Shown one piece after another: positions 1 through 8,738 of a stretch of DNA of 18,722 nucleotides. A program made the translations under genes and the position numbers. Each line of letters starts with the position of its first letter. Position 1 is the first letter of the stretch. The stretch comes from Betaproteobacteria bacterium UBA6904 (lineage in GTDB: Bacteria > Pseudomonadota > Gammaproteobacteria > Burkholderiales > SG8-39), in NCBI GenBank assembly GCA_002451175.1, contig DKBI01000274.1, positions 1,910-20,631 of the forward strand, read 5' to 3'. Below the pieces are notes generated by a model. The model was given only the letters and a program-made list of their open reading frames with translations, searched no databases and was not told where the DNA came from.

Positions 1-539
1 ACCGCCACCGCCGTCTTGCCGGTCTGGCGATCGCCGATGATCAGTTCGCGCTGCCCGCGCCCGACCGGCACCATCGCGTCGATCGCCTTCAGCCCGGTCT
101 GCACCGGCTGCGAAACGGACTTGCGCCAGATCACGCCGGGCGCCACCTTTTCGATGACGTCGGTCTCCTTGGCGTTCACCGGACCCTTGCCGTCGATCGC
201 CTCGCCGAGCGAATTGACGACGCGACCGAGGAGCTCCGTGCCGACCGGCACCGAAAGAATCCTGCCTGTGCACTTGACGGTGTCGCCCTCGGTGATGTGC
301 TCGTAGGCGCCCAAAATGACCGCGCCCACGGAGTCGCGCTCGAGGTTGAGCGCAAGGCCGAACGTGTTGCGGGGAAATTCCAGCATTTCTCCCTGCATGA
401 CGTCCGACAGGCCGTGAATCCGGCAGATGCCGTCGGTCACCGAAATGACGGTGCCCTGCGTACGCATCTCCACGCCAGCGTCCAGGCTCTGGATCCGGCT
501 CTTGATCAGCTCCGAAATTTCGGAAGGATTGAGTTGCAT
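1..539 (-). CDS. atpA: ATP synthase F1 subunit alpha (N-terminal part, cut by window edge)
   Basis: Alpha subunit of the F1 head of ATP synthase, a membrane-attached cytoplasmic complex. It forms the alpha3beta3 ring with AtpD and holds a non-catalytic nucleotide site. About 179 codons are visible, beginning [16 protein letters not shown], followed by the beta-barrel domain ([25 protein letters not shown]) and ending in the Walker A loop GDRQTGKTA next to the edge. The ATG at 537-539 has a good Shine-Dalgarno (AGGAG, about 6 bases upstream). The gene starts 18 bases after the atpH stop, so it is co-transcribed with the rest of the operon. The catalytic remainder and atpG-D-C should lie beyond the left edge. 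No frameshift is visible. Identification is certain from the family sequence. Confidence 0.98.
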   Translation of the reverse strand, partial: MQLNPSEISELIKSRIQSLDAGVEMRTQGTVISVTDGICRIHGLSDVMQGEMLEFPRNTFGLALNLERDSVGAVILGAYEHITEGDTVKCTGRILSVPVGTELLGRVVNSLGEAIDGKGPVNAKETDVIEKVAPGVIWRKSVSQPVQTGLKAIDAMVPVGRGQRELIIGDRQTGKTAVA

Positions 540-557
540 GACTGCTCCTGAAAAGCG

Positions 558-1094
558 CTATGCCTTGAGTGCCTGCTCGAGTGCGCCCAGCTGGGCGCGC
601 GCCGAACCGTCGATGACCTTGTCGCCGAGAACCACTTTCACGCCGCCGAGGAGTTCCGGATCCACGCTCACGCTCGCCTTGACCTTGCGACCGGTCTTCT
701 TCTCCAGCCGCGCGACGAGGTCGGTGAGTTGCGCCTCGTCCAGCGGGCGCGCACAGACTACCTGCGCCTCGACCACGCCTTCCCGGTCGTTGCGGAGCGC
801 CTCGAACTGCGCGCGGATCTCTGCCAGGACGTCCAGCCGGTCGCTCTGCGCGAGCACGCGGACGAAGTTCTCGCCCTCGCCGGAGAGCTTCCCCGTCAGG
901 ATCGAAATCACCAGTCCAGCCACCTGCGCAGGCGACCGGTTCGGGTCGCCGATCGCGGTCTGAACCCGGGCGTCCGAGGCCACCGCCGCAAGGTTTGCCA
1001 AGGTCGCGGACCACTCCGCGAGCTTGCCCTGCTCGTCTGCCAACAGGAAGGCAGCTTCGGCATAAGGTCGGGCAATGGTGCGGGGTTCAGCCAT
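558..1094 (-). CDS. atpH: ATP synthase F1 subunit delta
   Basis: Delta subunit (OSCP-type), the stator piece linking the top of the F1 head to the peripheral stalk formed by AtpF. It is 178 residues, normal for the family. It opens MAEPRTIARPYAEAAFLLA, the conserved helical N-terminal domain that binds alpha, and has the C-terminal motif region DPELLGGVKVVLGDKVIDGS seen across the family. The open frame extends upstream to 1277, but the homologous start is the ATG at 1092-1094, preceded by AGGA and lying 4 bases after the atpF stop. The extension would overlap atpF by about 180 bases and has no family counterpart. Spacing on both sides suggests translational coupling in the atp operon. Confidence 0.96.
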   Translation of the reverse strand: MAEPRTIARPYAEAAFLLADEQGKLAEWSATLANLAAVASDARVQTAIGDPNRSPAQVAGLVISILTGKLSGEGENFVRVLAQSDRLDVLAEIRAQFEALRNDREGVVEAQVVCARPLDEAQLTDLVARLEKKTGRKVKASVSVDPELLGGVKVVLGDKVIDGSARAQLGALEQALKA

Positions 1095-1098
1095 GTTC

Positions 1099-1569
1099 CT
1101 AGAGTTGCCGCTTGATGCCTTCGAGCAACTCCGCATGCGCTCGCGCGTCGATCTCGCGCCGCAATATCTTCTCGGCGCCCGCGACGGCCAGCGCCGCCAC
1201 CTGCTCGCGAAGCAGCTCCCGCGCACGCTGCACTTCCTGCTCGATTTCCGCCCGCGCGGCGGCCTTTTCCCGCGCACCCTCGTCCTTGGCCGCGTTCTTC
1301 GCTTCCTCGATCATCTGCGCGGCGCGCTTTTCGGCCTGCCCGACGATGTCGGTGGAGCGCTCGCGCGCCGTCTTGATGGCTTCGTCGGCCTGCCGCGTCG
1401 AAGTCTCCAGCGAGCGCTTGCCCTGCTCAGCAGCAGCCAGCCCGTCCGCAACCGTCTTCTGGCGCGCCTCGATCGCACGCAGCAACGGCGGCCAAACGAA
1501 TTTGACCGTGAACCAGATGAACAGCGCGAAAGTTGCGGCCTGGGCAAACAGCGTCAGATTGATGTTCAT
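1099..1569 (-). CDS. atpF: ATP synthase F0 subunit b
   Basis: Subunit b of the peripheral stalk; a dimer anchors the stator in the membrane and holds F1 through delta. It is 156 residues, the same as the E. coli protein. The N-terminal membrane helix spans roughly residues 5-25 ([16 protein letters not shown]), followed by the conserved segment [16 protein letters not shown] and then a long, charged, Ala/Glu/Arg-rich helix expected to form the coiled-coil dimer. The ATG at 1567-1569 has a GAGGGGG Shine-Dalgarno about 6 bases upstream. It begins 21 bases after atpE and ends 4 bases before atpH, as expected in a proteobacterial atp operon. Confidence 0.97.
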   Translation of the reverse strand: MNINLTLFAQAATFALFIWFTVKFVWPPLLRAIEARQKTVADGLAAAEQGKRSLETSTRQADEAIKTARERSTDIVGQAEKRAAQMIEEAKNAAKDEGAREKAAARAEIEQEVQRARELLREQVAALAVAGAEKILRREIDARAHAELLEGIKRQL

Positions 1570-1590
1570 GCTGTGCCCCCTCGCAAACCC

Positions 1591-1911
<321 letters not shown>

Positions 1912-2721
1912 CTAGTGATGCTCATGCGCCAGCGCGATGTACACCACGGTCAGCATCATGAAAATGAACGCCTGCAGAACCACGATCAGGATGTGGAAGA
2001 TGGCCCAGCCCACCCCGAGCACCGTGCCGAAGACCGTGCCGGCGAGGCCAGTGGCCGCCCAGACCCACAGCAGCAGGAAGATGATTTCGCCCGCGTACAT
2101 GTTGCCGAAGAGTCGCAGCGAATGCGAAAGCGGCTTGGACACGTACTCGATGAAGTTGAACAGCAGGTTGGCGGGCCAGAGCAGCGGGTTCGATCCGAAG
2201 GGGGCGCAGAACAATTCGTGAATCCAGCCCCCCAGCCCCTTCACCGCGATGCTGAAATAGATCATCAGCAGCCACACCGACAACGCCAGCGCAAAGGTCG
2301 TATTGACGTCAGCGGTCGGAACCATCCGGAATTCGTGCAACCCGAGGGCACCGAGCATCCTCGCCATGATGTCCACGGGGAGGAAGTCCATGGCGTTCAT
2401 CAGCAGGACCCAGACGAACACGGTGAGCGCGGCCGGCGCAACAAACCGGTTGCGATCGCCGTGATGAAAGATCCCTTTCACCTGCTCGTCAATGAAGTCG
2501 AACGCGAGCTCGACGAACGCCTGCCGCCGGTTGGGAACGCCCGAAGTTGCGCCCCTCACCACCCACCAAAGGAATCCCATGCCGAGGACACCCAGGATCA
2601 CGGCCGTCGCCACGGAGTCCACGTGCACGGTCCAGAACGATCCGTCGCCCACCGGCTTGGCGAGGAACGTCAGGTGGTGATTGATGTACTCGGTCGGGTT
2701 GAGTTCTGCGCCGGCAGCCAT
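1912..2721 (-). CDS. atpB: ATP synthase F0 subunit a
   Basis: Stator membrane subunit that forms the two proton half-channels against the c-ring. It is 269 residues with five or six hydrophobic helices. The essential arginine is Arg203 in [12 protein letters not shown] (equivalent to E. coli Arg210), and the C-terminal helix contains [14 protein letters not shown] with the usual conserved Gln. An N-terminal stretch ([12 protein letters not shown]) matches proteobacterial AtpB. The ATG at 2719-2721 has only a weak Shine-Dalgarno; it lies 12 bases after the atpI stop, so coupling to atpI translation is plausible. The C-terminus ends in a His-rich tail (HEHH). It is intact. Confidence 0.97.
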   Translation of the reverse strand: MAAGAELNPTEYINHHLTFLAKPVGDGSFWTVHVDSVATAVILGVLGMGFLWWVVRGATSGVPNRRQAFVELAFDFIDEQVKGIFHHGDRNRFVAPAALTVFVWVLLMNAMDFLPVDIMARMLGALGLHEFRMVPTADVNTTFALALSVWLLMIYFSIAVKGLGGWIHELFCAPFGSNPLLWPANLLFNFIEYVSKPLSHSLRLFGNMYAGEIIFLLLWVWAATGLAGTVFGTVLGVGWAIFHILIVVLQAFIFMMLTVVYIALAHEHH

Positions 2722-2733
2722 CGCGGATTTAAG

Positions 2734-3114
2734 CTAGTTGTGATCGCGCACAAAGAACGCCGCCGTAAACAGGAGGACCGTTACCAGGAACGATCCAATG
2801 AGCACCGGCACGATGACATCGCCGTAGGCGGCCAAGATCACCCAAAGCAGCACCGCGATGAGGCCGATCTTCAGTCCTTCGGCCAGCAGCGCCCAGGTGA
2901 TGACATCGCCTGCGGATTGCGCCCTGCTCCTCGATACCAGCACTGCCGACAGCCCAAATGCACAGAGGCTCACCGCGCCTCCCAGGGCCGCGGAAACAGC
3001 CCCGTGCACGCCAGCGAACATACCGCCGGCCAACGTCAGCACTACGGTGGCGATCCCCTGCCAGCGCAGCACGGTGCGAATCGGCCTTGACAGGAACCTG
3101 GGGCCGGCGTTCAT
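2734..3114 (-). CDS. atpI: ATP synthase subunit I (c-ring assembly factor)
   Basis: Small membrane protein, the first gene of the operon, known in other bacteria to help assemble the c-ring and possibly to take up magnesium. It is 126 residues with about four hydrophobic segments: a first pair around TVVLTLAGGMFAGVHGAVSAALGGAVSL, then EGLKIGLIAVLLWVI and VPVLIGSFLVTVLLFTAAFF, the usual AtpI layout. I chose the ATG at 3112-3114, which has GGGGA about 3 bases upstream. An in-frame TTG at 3130-3132 would add six residues, but it would lie only a few bases downstream of the predicted transcription start (near 3135) and leave no room for a ribosome site. AtpI is poorly conserved, so the name rests on topology plus position. 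Confidence 0.9.
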   Translation of the reverse strand: MNAGPRFLSRPIRTVLRWQGIATVVLTLAGGMFAGVHGAVSAALGGAVSLCAFGLSAVLVSRSRAQSAGDVITWALLAEGLKIGLIAVLLWVILAAYGDVIVPVLIGSFLVTVLLFTAAFFVRDHN

Positions 3115-3141
3115 CGTCCCCAGCTCTCGCAAAGCCGCGGA

Positions 3142-3170
3142 ATTATAGGTTTAGATGCACCTGCGGTCAA
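3142..3170 (-). promoter_or_regulatory. sigma70-type promoter of the atp operon
   Basis: Read on the minus strand, TTGACC (3165-3170) is followed by a 17-base spacer and a perfect TATAAT (3142-3147). Transcription would start near 3135, about 20 bases before the atpI ATG. It sits in the short gap between parB and atpI, so the ATP synthase operon has its own promoter rather than depending only on read-through from parAB. Function is inferred from the match to consensus. Confidence 0.8.
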
Positions 3171-3205
3171 TTTGGCGCGCCGAATGTAGATCTTGCGCCG
3201 AGGAC

Positions 3206-4045
3206 TCAGCGCAGTCGTTCGAGCAATTGGTCGAGGTGCTGAAGGCTCGAGTAGTGCAGCACCAGCGTCCCGCGGCCCTTTGCGCCGTGACGAATTTCGA
3301 CTGTGGTGCCGAGCCGGTCAGACAATTCATCCTCGAGCCGCGAGACGTCGCGATCGCGTATCCGCGCCTTCCGAGGGGTTGCGCCGCTGGAAAGCCGCTT
3401 GACCAGCGCCTCCGCCTCGCGGGCCGAAAGGCCACGGGCGGCCACTCGCTTGGCCGCCTCGATCTGCCGAGCGCCGTCCAGCGCCAGCAGTGCACGCGCG
3501 TGACCCATGTCCAAGACCTTGCCGAGGAGCATCTCTTGCACGGGCTTGGCGAGCTTCAGGAGCCGGAGCAGGTTCGTCGTGGCGCTGCGCGAGCGACCAA
3601 CCGCGTCGGCAACCTGTTCGTGGGTCATCCCGAATTCGTCCACGAGCCGTTGCAATCCGGTTGCTTCCTCGATCGGATTGAGATCCTCCCGCTGAATGTT
3701 TTCGATCAATCCCATCGCCAGCGCGGACTCGTCGGGCACCTCGCGCACAAGCACCGGGATCTCGGTGAGACCGGCGAGCTGGGCAGCACGCCAGCGTCGC
3801 TCGCCGGCAATCAGCTCAAAAACGGCCGGCCCGACCGGTCGAACGAGCACCGGCTGCATCAAACCCTGCGCGCGAATCGACGCCGACAGCTCGGCAAGGG
3901 CCGCTTCGTCCATCCGGCTGCGCGGCTGATACCGTCCGGGGCGTATGGCTTGCACCGGGAGTGTGGTGAGCTGATCTTTGGCGCCGCTGCCGGCCTCGCC
4001 AAGCAACGCGTCCAGGCCGCGACCGAGTCCCTTCGGCTTGATCAT
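3206..4045 (-). CDS. parB: chromosome partitioning protein ParB
   Basis: CTP-dependent DNA clamp that loads at parS sites, spreads along the chromosome near the origin and works with ParA to segregate it. It is 279 residues, typical of a chromosomal ParB. The N-terminal peptide KGLGRGLDALL (ParA-stimulating type) is at 5-15. The CTP-binding motif GERRWRAA is at 81-88, and a second conserved block, ENIQREDLNPIEEA, at 115-128. The parS-reading helix-turn-helix spans about 141-163 (THEQVADAVGRSRSATTNLLRLL), and a C-terminal dimerisation domain follows a basic linker. The ATG overlaps the parA stop as ATGA (4042-4045), so the two are translationally coupled. Two parS-like sites lie about 3.3 kb upstream of its start. 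Confidence 0.97.
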   Translation of the reverse strand: MIKPKGLGRGLDALLGEAGSGAKDQLTTLPVQAIRPGRYQPRSRMDEAALAELSASIRAQGLMQPVLVRPVGPAVFELIAGERRWRAAQLAGLTEIPVLVREVPDESALAMGLIENIQREDLNPIEEATGLQRLVDEFGMTHEQVADAVGRSRSATTNLLRLLKLAKPVQEMLLGKVLDMGHARALLALDGARQIEAAKRVAARGLSAREAEALVKRLSSGATPRKARIRDRDVSRLEDELSDRLGTTVEIRHGAKGRGTLVLHYSSLQHLDQLLERLR

Positions 4046-4812
4046 GTAGGTCTTTCCCTTGAAAGCAGTTCGTCTGCAAGTGCGAGATAGGCCTGAGCGC
4101 CCTTCGCCGATCGGTCCCAGAGCACGGCCGGGGTTCCATAACTTGGTGCTTCCGCGAGGCGTACGTTCCGCGGCACCCGAGTTCGAAAGACCTTTTCCCC
4201 GAAGTGCGTCTCGAGCTGGTCGGACACCTGCTGAGACAACGTGTTGCGGGGATCAAACATCGTGCGCAGCAAACCAGCGATCTCCAGCTGTGGATTGAGG
4301 TTCGCGCGTACGCGCTTGATCGTGCCAACCAAGTCGGTGAGACCCTCCAACGCGTAGTATTCGCATTGCATCGGGATGAGCACGGCCTGCGCTGCAACCA
4401 GGCCGTTCACCGTGAGCAGCGACAGAGACGGCGGACAATCGATCAGGATCTCGTCGTAGTCCGGCGCGACTGTGCCGAGCGCCGCGCGCAGGCGCCCTTC
4501 TCGGCCCGGCAATTCCACGAGCTCGACTTCCGCGCCTGCCAATTCCCTATTCGCGGGCAGCAAGTCGAAGCCACCGGTATCGGATCGCACCCTCACGTGG
4601 GCAATATCGCCAAGGCCCAGCAGCACGTGATACACGGTGCGCGCCAGGCTGCGCTTGTCGATTCCGCTGCCCATCGTCGCGTTGCCCTGCGGATCCAGAT
4701 CTACCAGCAAGACCCTGCGTCCGGCCAGGGCAAGCGCCGCCGCGAGATTGACGCTCGTCGTCGTCTTCCCGACGCCCCCTTTTTGGTTCGCAATCGCAAG
4801 GACCCGTGCCAC
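4042..4812 (-). CDS. parA: chromosome partitioning ATPase ParA (Soj family)
   Basis: Deviant-Walker ATPase that binds DNA non-specifically as an ATP dimer and moves ParB-parS complexes. It is 256 residues. The deviant Walker A KGGVGKTTT is at 11-19 (with the signature Lys11). LVDLDPQGNATMGSG (36-50) is the switch I/A' region, and LIDCPPSLSLLTVNGL is the Walker B/switch II region. It has no N-terminal DNA-binding extension, which separates the chromosomal Soj type from long plasmid ParA proteins. The start is a GTG (4810-4812), two bases after the rsmG stop. The gene order mnmG-rsmG-parA-parB is the classical origin-proximal arrangement and supports a chromosomal role. Confidence 0.97.
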   Translation of the reverse strand: MARVLAIANQKGGVGKTTTSVNLAAALALAGRRVLLVDLDPQGNATMGSGIDKRSLARTVYHVLLGLGDIAHVRVRSDTGGFDLLPANRELAGAEVELVELPGREGRLRAALGTVAPDYDEILIDCPPSLSLLTVNGLVAAQAVLIPMQCEYYALEGLTDLVGTIKRVRANLNPQLEIAGLLRTMFDPRNTLSQQVSDQLETHFGEKVFRTRVPRNVRLAEAPSYGTPAVLWDRSAKGAQAYLALADELLSRERPT

Positions 4813-4814
4813 GG

Positions 4815-5441
4815 TCAGACCACCGGTTCAAGGAGAACGACATGGCGCTCTGCGTCGAGCATCGGAACGTGCAATCGTCGTACGTCGCCGCGGCCTGAAC
4901 CGGGCAGCAACGCGGCCAGCTCATCGCCGGGGTAACTACCCTTCATCGCTGCCAACAACCCGTGGGGCAAGAGCAAATGACGACACGATGCAACGAATTT
5001 CGCCAAGTCGGAAAACCCGCGACAGATCACGACGTCAAATCGCTCGATGGGCCTCCAGTTCTCTACACGCCCCTTTTCAACGCGCACGTTGCGCAGCTGG
5101 AGCTCGATTGCGGCCTGTCGCAGAAAAGCGCATTTCTTCTCGCTCGCGTCGTTCAGCGTCACAGGCCGATCCGGTTGGCAGATTGCGATCGGTATCCCCG
5201 GAAGGCCCGCGCCCGCGCCGACGTCGGCCAGGGAACCCTCGGGTAGATGCTCGACCACCGCGAGCGAATCAAGCAGGTGATGCGTCACCATGGTCAGCGG
5301 ATCGCGAATGGCGGTCAGGTTGAACGTCCGATTCCATTTGCCAATCAGTTCGAGATATGCAAGCAACCGATCGGATGCCAGTTTGGGCGCGGGAAGTCTA
5401 AGCTCGGCGAGGCCGCGGGACAGGCAGGCTGCCGGTGTCAT
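4815..5441 (-). CDS. rsmG: 16S rRNA (guanine-N7) methyltransferase RsmG (GidB)
   Basis: S-adenosylmethionine-dependent enzyme that methylates N7 of a guanine in the 530 loop of 16S rRNA (G527 in E. coli). It is 208 residues, the usual length. Seen here: [17 protein letters not shown] (32-48) and HHLLDSL (54-60), both family hallmarks; the SAM-binding loop [13 protein letters not shown] (72-84); and [12 protein letters not shown], which carries the adenine-contacting acid. The ATG overlaps the mnmG stop as ATGA (5438-5441), and the stop is two bases before the parA start, so it sits in a tightly coupled mnmG-rsmG-parA-parB unit. No defects are seen. Confidence 0.97.
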   Translation of the reverse strand: MTPAACLSRGLAELRLPAPKLASDRLLAYLELIGKWNRTFNLTAIRDPLTMVTHHLLDSLAVVEHLPEGSLADVGAGAGLPGIPIAICQPDRPVTLNDASEKKCAFLRQAAIELQLRNVRVEKGRVENWRPIERFDVVICRGFSDLAKFVASCRHLLLPHGLLAAMKGSYPGDELAALLPGSGRGDVRRLHVPMLDAERHVVLLEPVV

Positions 5442-7330
5442 GCGGCCCGAGACTTCTCCCGGTCGCGCCTCTTGAGGTGCACGAGCAAGAGCGATATCGC
5501 CGCCGGGGTAAGGCCGGAGATCCGGCTTGCCTGACCGATAGTCTCCGGGCGGTGCCGCTGCAGCTTCTGCCGGACTTCCGCGGAAAGGCCTGGCACAGCC
5601 GCATAGTCGATGTCGTCGGGAATCCGCATTGAACCCTGCGCGTGTGCCCGAGCGACCTCCTGCTTTTGGCGGTCGATATACCCTTGGTACTTGATCTGGA
5701 TTTCCACCTGCTCGGCAATAGCCGCATCCAAAATCGGCTCAAAATCCTCATGAATCATATTTAGAGAGCGATAGTTCGCCTCAGGGCGTCTTAGAATTTG
5801 AGTGAGTGTGTACTCACTGTCCAGTCTTTGCCCTAGTATCTTCTCCTGCATTTTGCCTAACCCTGTCTCGGGACCCGCTTTGATCGAATCCAAGCGGTTC
5901 CTTTCTCTCTCGATGAGTTCACGTTTCTTCGCGTAGGTCCGCCAGCGATGGTCGTCCACGATACCGAGGCGGCGGCCTGCCTCGGTGAGACGCAGGTCGG
6001 CGTTGTCCTCCCTGAGCATGAGCCGGTATTCCGCGCGGCTTGTAAACATCCGATACGGTTCCGATACGCCACGAGTCACCAGATCGTCGATCAGAACTCC
6101 CAAGTACGCCTCATCCCTGCGCGGGTACCAAGGTTCTTTCCCGGAGGCTCGAAGACCTGCGTTTAACCCGGCGAGAAGCCCCTGCGCGGCGGCCTCTTCG
6201 TAGCCGGTTGTACCGTTGATTTGGCCAGCGAAGTACAGTCCTTCGACCGCCTTGGTTTCGAGGCTCAGTCGAAGCCCACGCGGGTCAAAGTAATCGTATT
6301 CGATTGCGTATCCGGGCCTGAGAATATGCGCTCGCTCCAGCCCCTTGATCGATCGCACGAGCGCCACCTGCACATCGAACGGAAGGCTGGTGGAAATTCC
6401 ATTCGGATAGATCTCGTGGGTAGAAAGCCCCTCGGGTTCAAGAAAGACTTGGTGCCCGGTCTTCGTCGAAAAACGGTGAATCTTGTCCTCAATCGAGGGG
6501 CAGTATCTCGGCCCGATTCCTTGGATCACGCCCGTAAACATCGGCGATCGATCGAGGCCCCCTCTCACGATCTCGTGCGTCGTAGGATTGGTGTGCGCAA
6601 TCCAGCAGGGAAGCTGCCGAGGATGCATCCCCCGATCGCCGATAAACGAGAACACGGGTTCTGGGTCGTCACCCGATTGAATCTGCATGACGGAGAAGTC
6701 GATCGTCCTGCCATCGATTCTCGGCGGTGTTCCGGTCTTCAGCCGTCCTACCGGCAGGTTCAATTCTCGCAGTCTCGCCGCCAGCGCCGCAGACGCTGGA
6801 TCTCCTGCGCGTCCGGCCTCATAGTTCTCGAGCCCTACGTGAATCTTTCCGGCCAGGAATGTGCCGGCTGTGAGCACGACGGTCTTGGCCCGGATGTGGA
6901 TCCCGAGCTGCGTCACGATCCCTGCGGCACGCGTTCCGTTCAAGAGAATGTCGTCGACAGCCTGCTGAAAGATCGCGAGGTTTGGCTGGTTCTCCAGAAT
7001 TTTTCGAATTGCACCGCGATATAGGACCCGGTCGATCTGAGCCCTGGTCGCCCGCACCGCGGGGCCTTTGGATGAATTCAAGGTGCGAAACTGAATCCCC
7101 GCTTCATCCGCGGCAATCGCCATAGCCCCCCCCAAGGCGTCAATTTCCCTGACCAAGTGCCCTTTGCCAATCCCGCCGATCGAGGGATTGCACGACATCT
7201 GTCCAAGCGTTTCCAGAGCGTGTGTAACGAGCAAGGTCTTGCACCCCATCCTTGCGGACGCCAATGCGGCCTCGGTACCTGCGTGGCCGCCGCCTACGAC
7301 AATGACATCGAATTCGGTGGGATATTCCAT
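5438..7330 (-). CDS. mnmG: tRNA uridine-5-carboxymethylaminomethyl modification enzyme MnmG (GidA)
   Basis: FAD-dependent partner of MnmE; together they install the cmnm5 group on U34 of certain tRNAs, using methylenetetrahydrofolate, glycine and NADH. It is 630 residues (E. coli 629). Seen: the FAD dinucleotide fold [12 protein letters not shown] (11-22), [22 protein letters not shown], the catalytic-region segment [28 protein letters not shown] and the helical C-terminal domain that binds MnmE. The ATG at 7328-7330 is the homologous start; the frame is open up to 7411, but that extension has no family match and would run through the promoter and a parS-like site. The ribosome site is weak. 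It is first in the mnmG-rsmG-parA-parB unit and separated from its partner mnmE by pckG and an MFS gene. Base use in the middle of the gene looks a little more AT-rich than in the atp or dnaN genes. Confidence 0.97.
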   Translation of the reverse strand: MEYPTEFDVIVVGGGHAGTEAALASARMGCKTLLVTHALETLGQMSCNPSIGGIGKGHLVREIDALGGAMAIAADEAGIQFRTLNSSKGPAVRATRAQIDRVLYRGAIRKILENQPNLAIFQQAVDDILLNGTRAAGIVTQLGIHIRAKTVVLTAGTFLAGKIHVGLENYEAGRAGDPASAALAARLRELNLPVGRLKTGTPPRIDGRTIDFSVMQIQSGDDPEPVFSFIGDRGMHPRQLPCWIAHTNPTTHEIVRGGLDRSPMFTGVIQGIGPRYCPSIEDKIHRFSTKTGHQVFLEPEGLSTHEIYPNGISTSLPFDVQVALVRSIKGLERAHILRPGYAIEYDYFDPRGLRLSLETKAVEGLYFAGQINGTTGYEEAAAQGLLAGLNAGLRASGKEPWYPRRDEAYLGVLIDDLVTRGVSEPYRMFTSRAEYRLMLREDNADLRLTEAGRRLGIVDDHRWRTYAKKRELIERERNRLDSIKAGPETGLGKMQEKILGQRLDSEYTLTQILRRPEANYRSLNMIHEDFEPILDAAIAEQVEIQIKYQGYIDRQKQEVARAHAQGSMRIPDDIDYAAVPGLSAEVRQKLQRHRPETIGQASRISGLTPAAISLLLVHLKRRDREKSRAA

Positions 7331-7351
7331 GGGGACCCGGCGGGGTGCGCA

Positions 7352-7380
7352 ATGATACGCGATCGCTTCACGTGGAACAA
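7352..7380 (-). promoter_or_regulatory. putative promoter of mnmG-rsmG-parA-parB, overlapping a parS-like site
   Basis: On the minus strand, TTGTTC (7375-7380), a 17-base spacer and TATCAT (7352-7357) make a plausible sigma70 promoter, with a start near 7345, about 15 bases before the mnmG ATG. The -35 element and the beginning of the spacer are part of the parS-like sequence at 7364-7379. If both are real, ParB bound at parS would sit on this promoter. Based on consensus match only. Confidence 0.55.
7364..7379. promoter_or_regulatory. parS-like ParB-binding site (proximal, imperfect)
   Basis: The 16-mer CGCTTCACGTGGAACA has the invariant CACGTG core (7369-7374) and a perfect right half (GGAACA). 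Its left half is CGCTT instead of the expected TGTTT or TGTTC. It lies exactly 40 bases from a second, better match, in the gap before the operon that ends with parAB. Known parS sites of gamma- and betaproteobacteria use either TTTCACGTGAAA or TTCCACGTGGAA type halves, so a mixed site is acceptable. Confidence 0.65.
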
Positions 7381-7403
7381 AGGCGACCGGAACGCGGGCG
7401 GAT

Positions 7404-7419
7404 TGTTTCACGTGGAACG
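7404..7419. promoter_or_regulatory. parS-like ParB-binding site (distal, near-consensus)
   Basis: TGTTTCACGTGGAACG carries the CACGTG core (7409-7414), a perfect left half and a right half that differs from the ideal only at the last base. It lies in the mnmG/MFS divergent gap, about 3.4 kb from parB and 7-9 kb from the predicted origin, where chromosomal parS sites normally cluster. Other CACGTG hexamers in the window lack the flanking half-sites. Confidence 0.85.
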
Positions 7420-7470
7420 CTCAATGCGGTTTTTGCTGCATCGCACCATTTTCATCATGGGAGAATCTGC

Positions 7471-7483
7471 GCCCCTTTGGGGC
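7471..7483 (+). other. small GC hairpin just before the MFS gene start
   Basis: GCCCC-TTT-GGGGC forms a perfect 5-bp stem with a 3-base loop, ending 5 bases before the ATG at 7489. The GGGG in its right arm is the only Shine-Dalgarno-like sequence for this gene, so the fold could limit translation initiation. This is an inference from the sequence; such a short hairpin may also be chance. Confidence 0.3.
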
Positions 7484-7488
7484 CTCAG

Positions 7489-8676
7489 ATGATTTCACTA
7501 GCGCGATACGCTGCCCTGCTTGGGAAGCCTGACCTACGAGCGGCCATCGTCGCGTCTCTTCTGGGCAGGTTGCCGATTGGCATCACTGGGCTTGCCATCC
7601 TCATGCTCGCCCGGACCACCAGCGGTTCGTTCGTCACCGGTGGCATGTTGACTGCGGCGTACATTGCTGGCCTGGCCTGTCTGGCCCCGGTCCTCGGACG
7701 GCTAATTGATCGCAAGGGTCCGGGGCTCGTGCTGCGGTCGAGCACCTTTGCATTCCCTGTAGCGCTGTGCGCTCTTGTTCTCAGCGTGCGCAGCGATGGG
7801 TCGGAGGGAAGCGCGCTGAGCTTGGCTCTATCGTTTGCAGCCGGCGCATCCTTTCCGCCGATCACAGTATGCATGCGAACCTATCTTCGGCGGCGGCTTG
7901 CACAGGATGCCCAGCTAACTACCGCATACTCGCTGGAATCCGTGCTGATTGAGCTGATCTTCATTGCCGGTCCTCTTCTGGTGGCGGCGCTGCTCGTCAT
8001 TGGACCGCCGGAAATGCCGGTGCTGATTGCGGCATCGTGCGGTGCTATCGGAACGTGGTTGTTCCTTAGATCTCCCGCTGTTAGGCAGTGGCAACTCGCC
8101 GCACCGGCGGGGAGCAGTTGGTTGGGTCCGCTCGCAACGCGAGGTTTCATTGCCCTGCTTGCCGTGATCGTCGGCTATGCAAGCGCGTTCGGCTTCGTTG
8201 AAATTGGCGTTGTTGGTCATGCGGCCGAGGTGGGCGATCCTGCGCTCGGCGGAATACTTCTTTCTTTAATGAGCGTCGGGAGTGCCGCGGGAGGACTCGC
8301 ATATGGAAGCCGAACGTGGCGAGCTCCGCTCCGGAAGCAGTTCGCCATCGCACTTGCATTGATGGGGATCGGCGTGGGGTTGCTCGCCCCCGTATCGAAC
8401 GGTTGGCTTTTTGCCGCGCTCAGCCTGGCCGCCGGCCTGGTCATGGCGCCGGCGTTGACGATCCAATCCATGCTGGTGGCGAACACGGCCACCCAGGCGC
8501 ACGCCACTGAGGCGTTCACCTGGTCTTCGACTGCGTTGCTCATCGGGGTCGGCGGCGGAATGGCAGCGGGCGGCTGGGTGATCGAGGCGTGGGGTTCCGC
8601 CACAACATTCGCAATTGCAGCCGCGGCTTCTCTTCTATCGGGTTCCATGGCGCTACGACTGCGACCGCGCCATTGA
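7489..8676 (+). CDS. MFS transporter, substrate unknown
   Basis: Inner-membrane transporter of the major facilitator superfamily: 395 residues, almost entirely hydrophobic, with roughly 11-12 membrane segments. The loop after segment 2 reads GRLIDRKGPG, a recognisable motif A (D-R-K). A cytoplasmic loop in the middle (RSPAVRQWQLAAPAGSSW) separates the two six-helix halves. The sequence does not tell the substrate; drug or metabolite efflux is the usual default for such proteins. I chose the ATG at 7489-7491; the frame is open to 7345, but that extension (arginine- and histidine-rich) would read across both parS-like sites. It is divergent from mnmG, convergent with pckG, and the only gene in the window transcribed against the expected replication direction. 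I did not find a convincing promoter. Confidence 0.85.
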   Translation: MISLARYAALLGKPDLRAAIVASLLGRLPIGITGLAILMLARTTSGSFVTGGMLTAAYIAGLACLAPVLGRLIDRKGPGLVLRSSTFAFPVALCALVLSVRSDGSEGSALSLALSFAAGASFPPITVCMRTYLRRRLAQDAQLTTAYSLESVLIELIFIAGPLLVAALLVIGPPEMPVLIAASCGAIGTWLFLRSPAVRQWQLAAPAGSSWLGPLATRGFIALLAVIVGYASAFGFVEIGVVGHAAEVGDPALGGILLSLMSVGSAAGGLAYGSRTWRAPLRKQFAIALALMGIGVGLLAPVSNGWLFAALSLAAGLVMAPALTIQSMLVANTATQAHATEAFTWSSTALLIGVGGGMAAGGWVIEAWGSATTFAIAAAASLLSGSMALRLRPRH

Positions 8677-8738
8677 GGTTGTCGCCGGACACCGAGCGAC
8701 AGCGCAACTTGGCTAGTTCCGGGGCCGCTCTACGGGAC

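Noticed and set aside
4594..4629. CACGTG hexamers at 4594-4599 and 4624-4629 inside parA as possible parS sites
   Set aside because: The flanks (CT/GG and CAG/AT) lack the TTT/TTC and GAA/AAA half-sites. The CACGTG at 2620 and 16147 fail in the same way.
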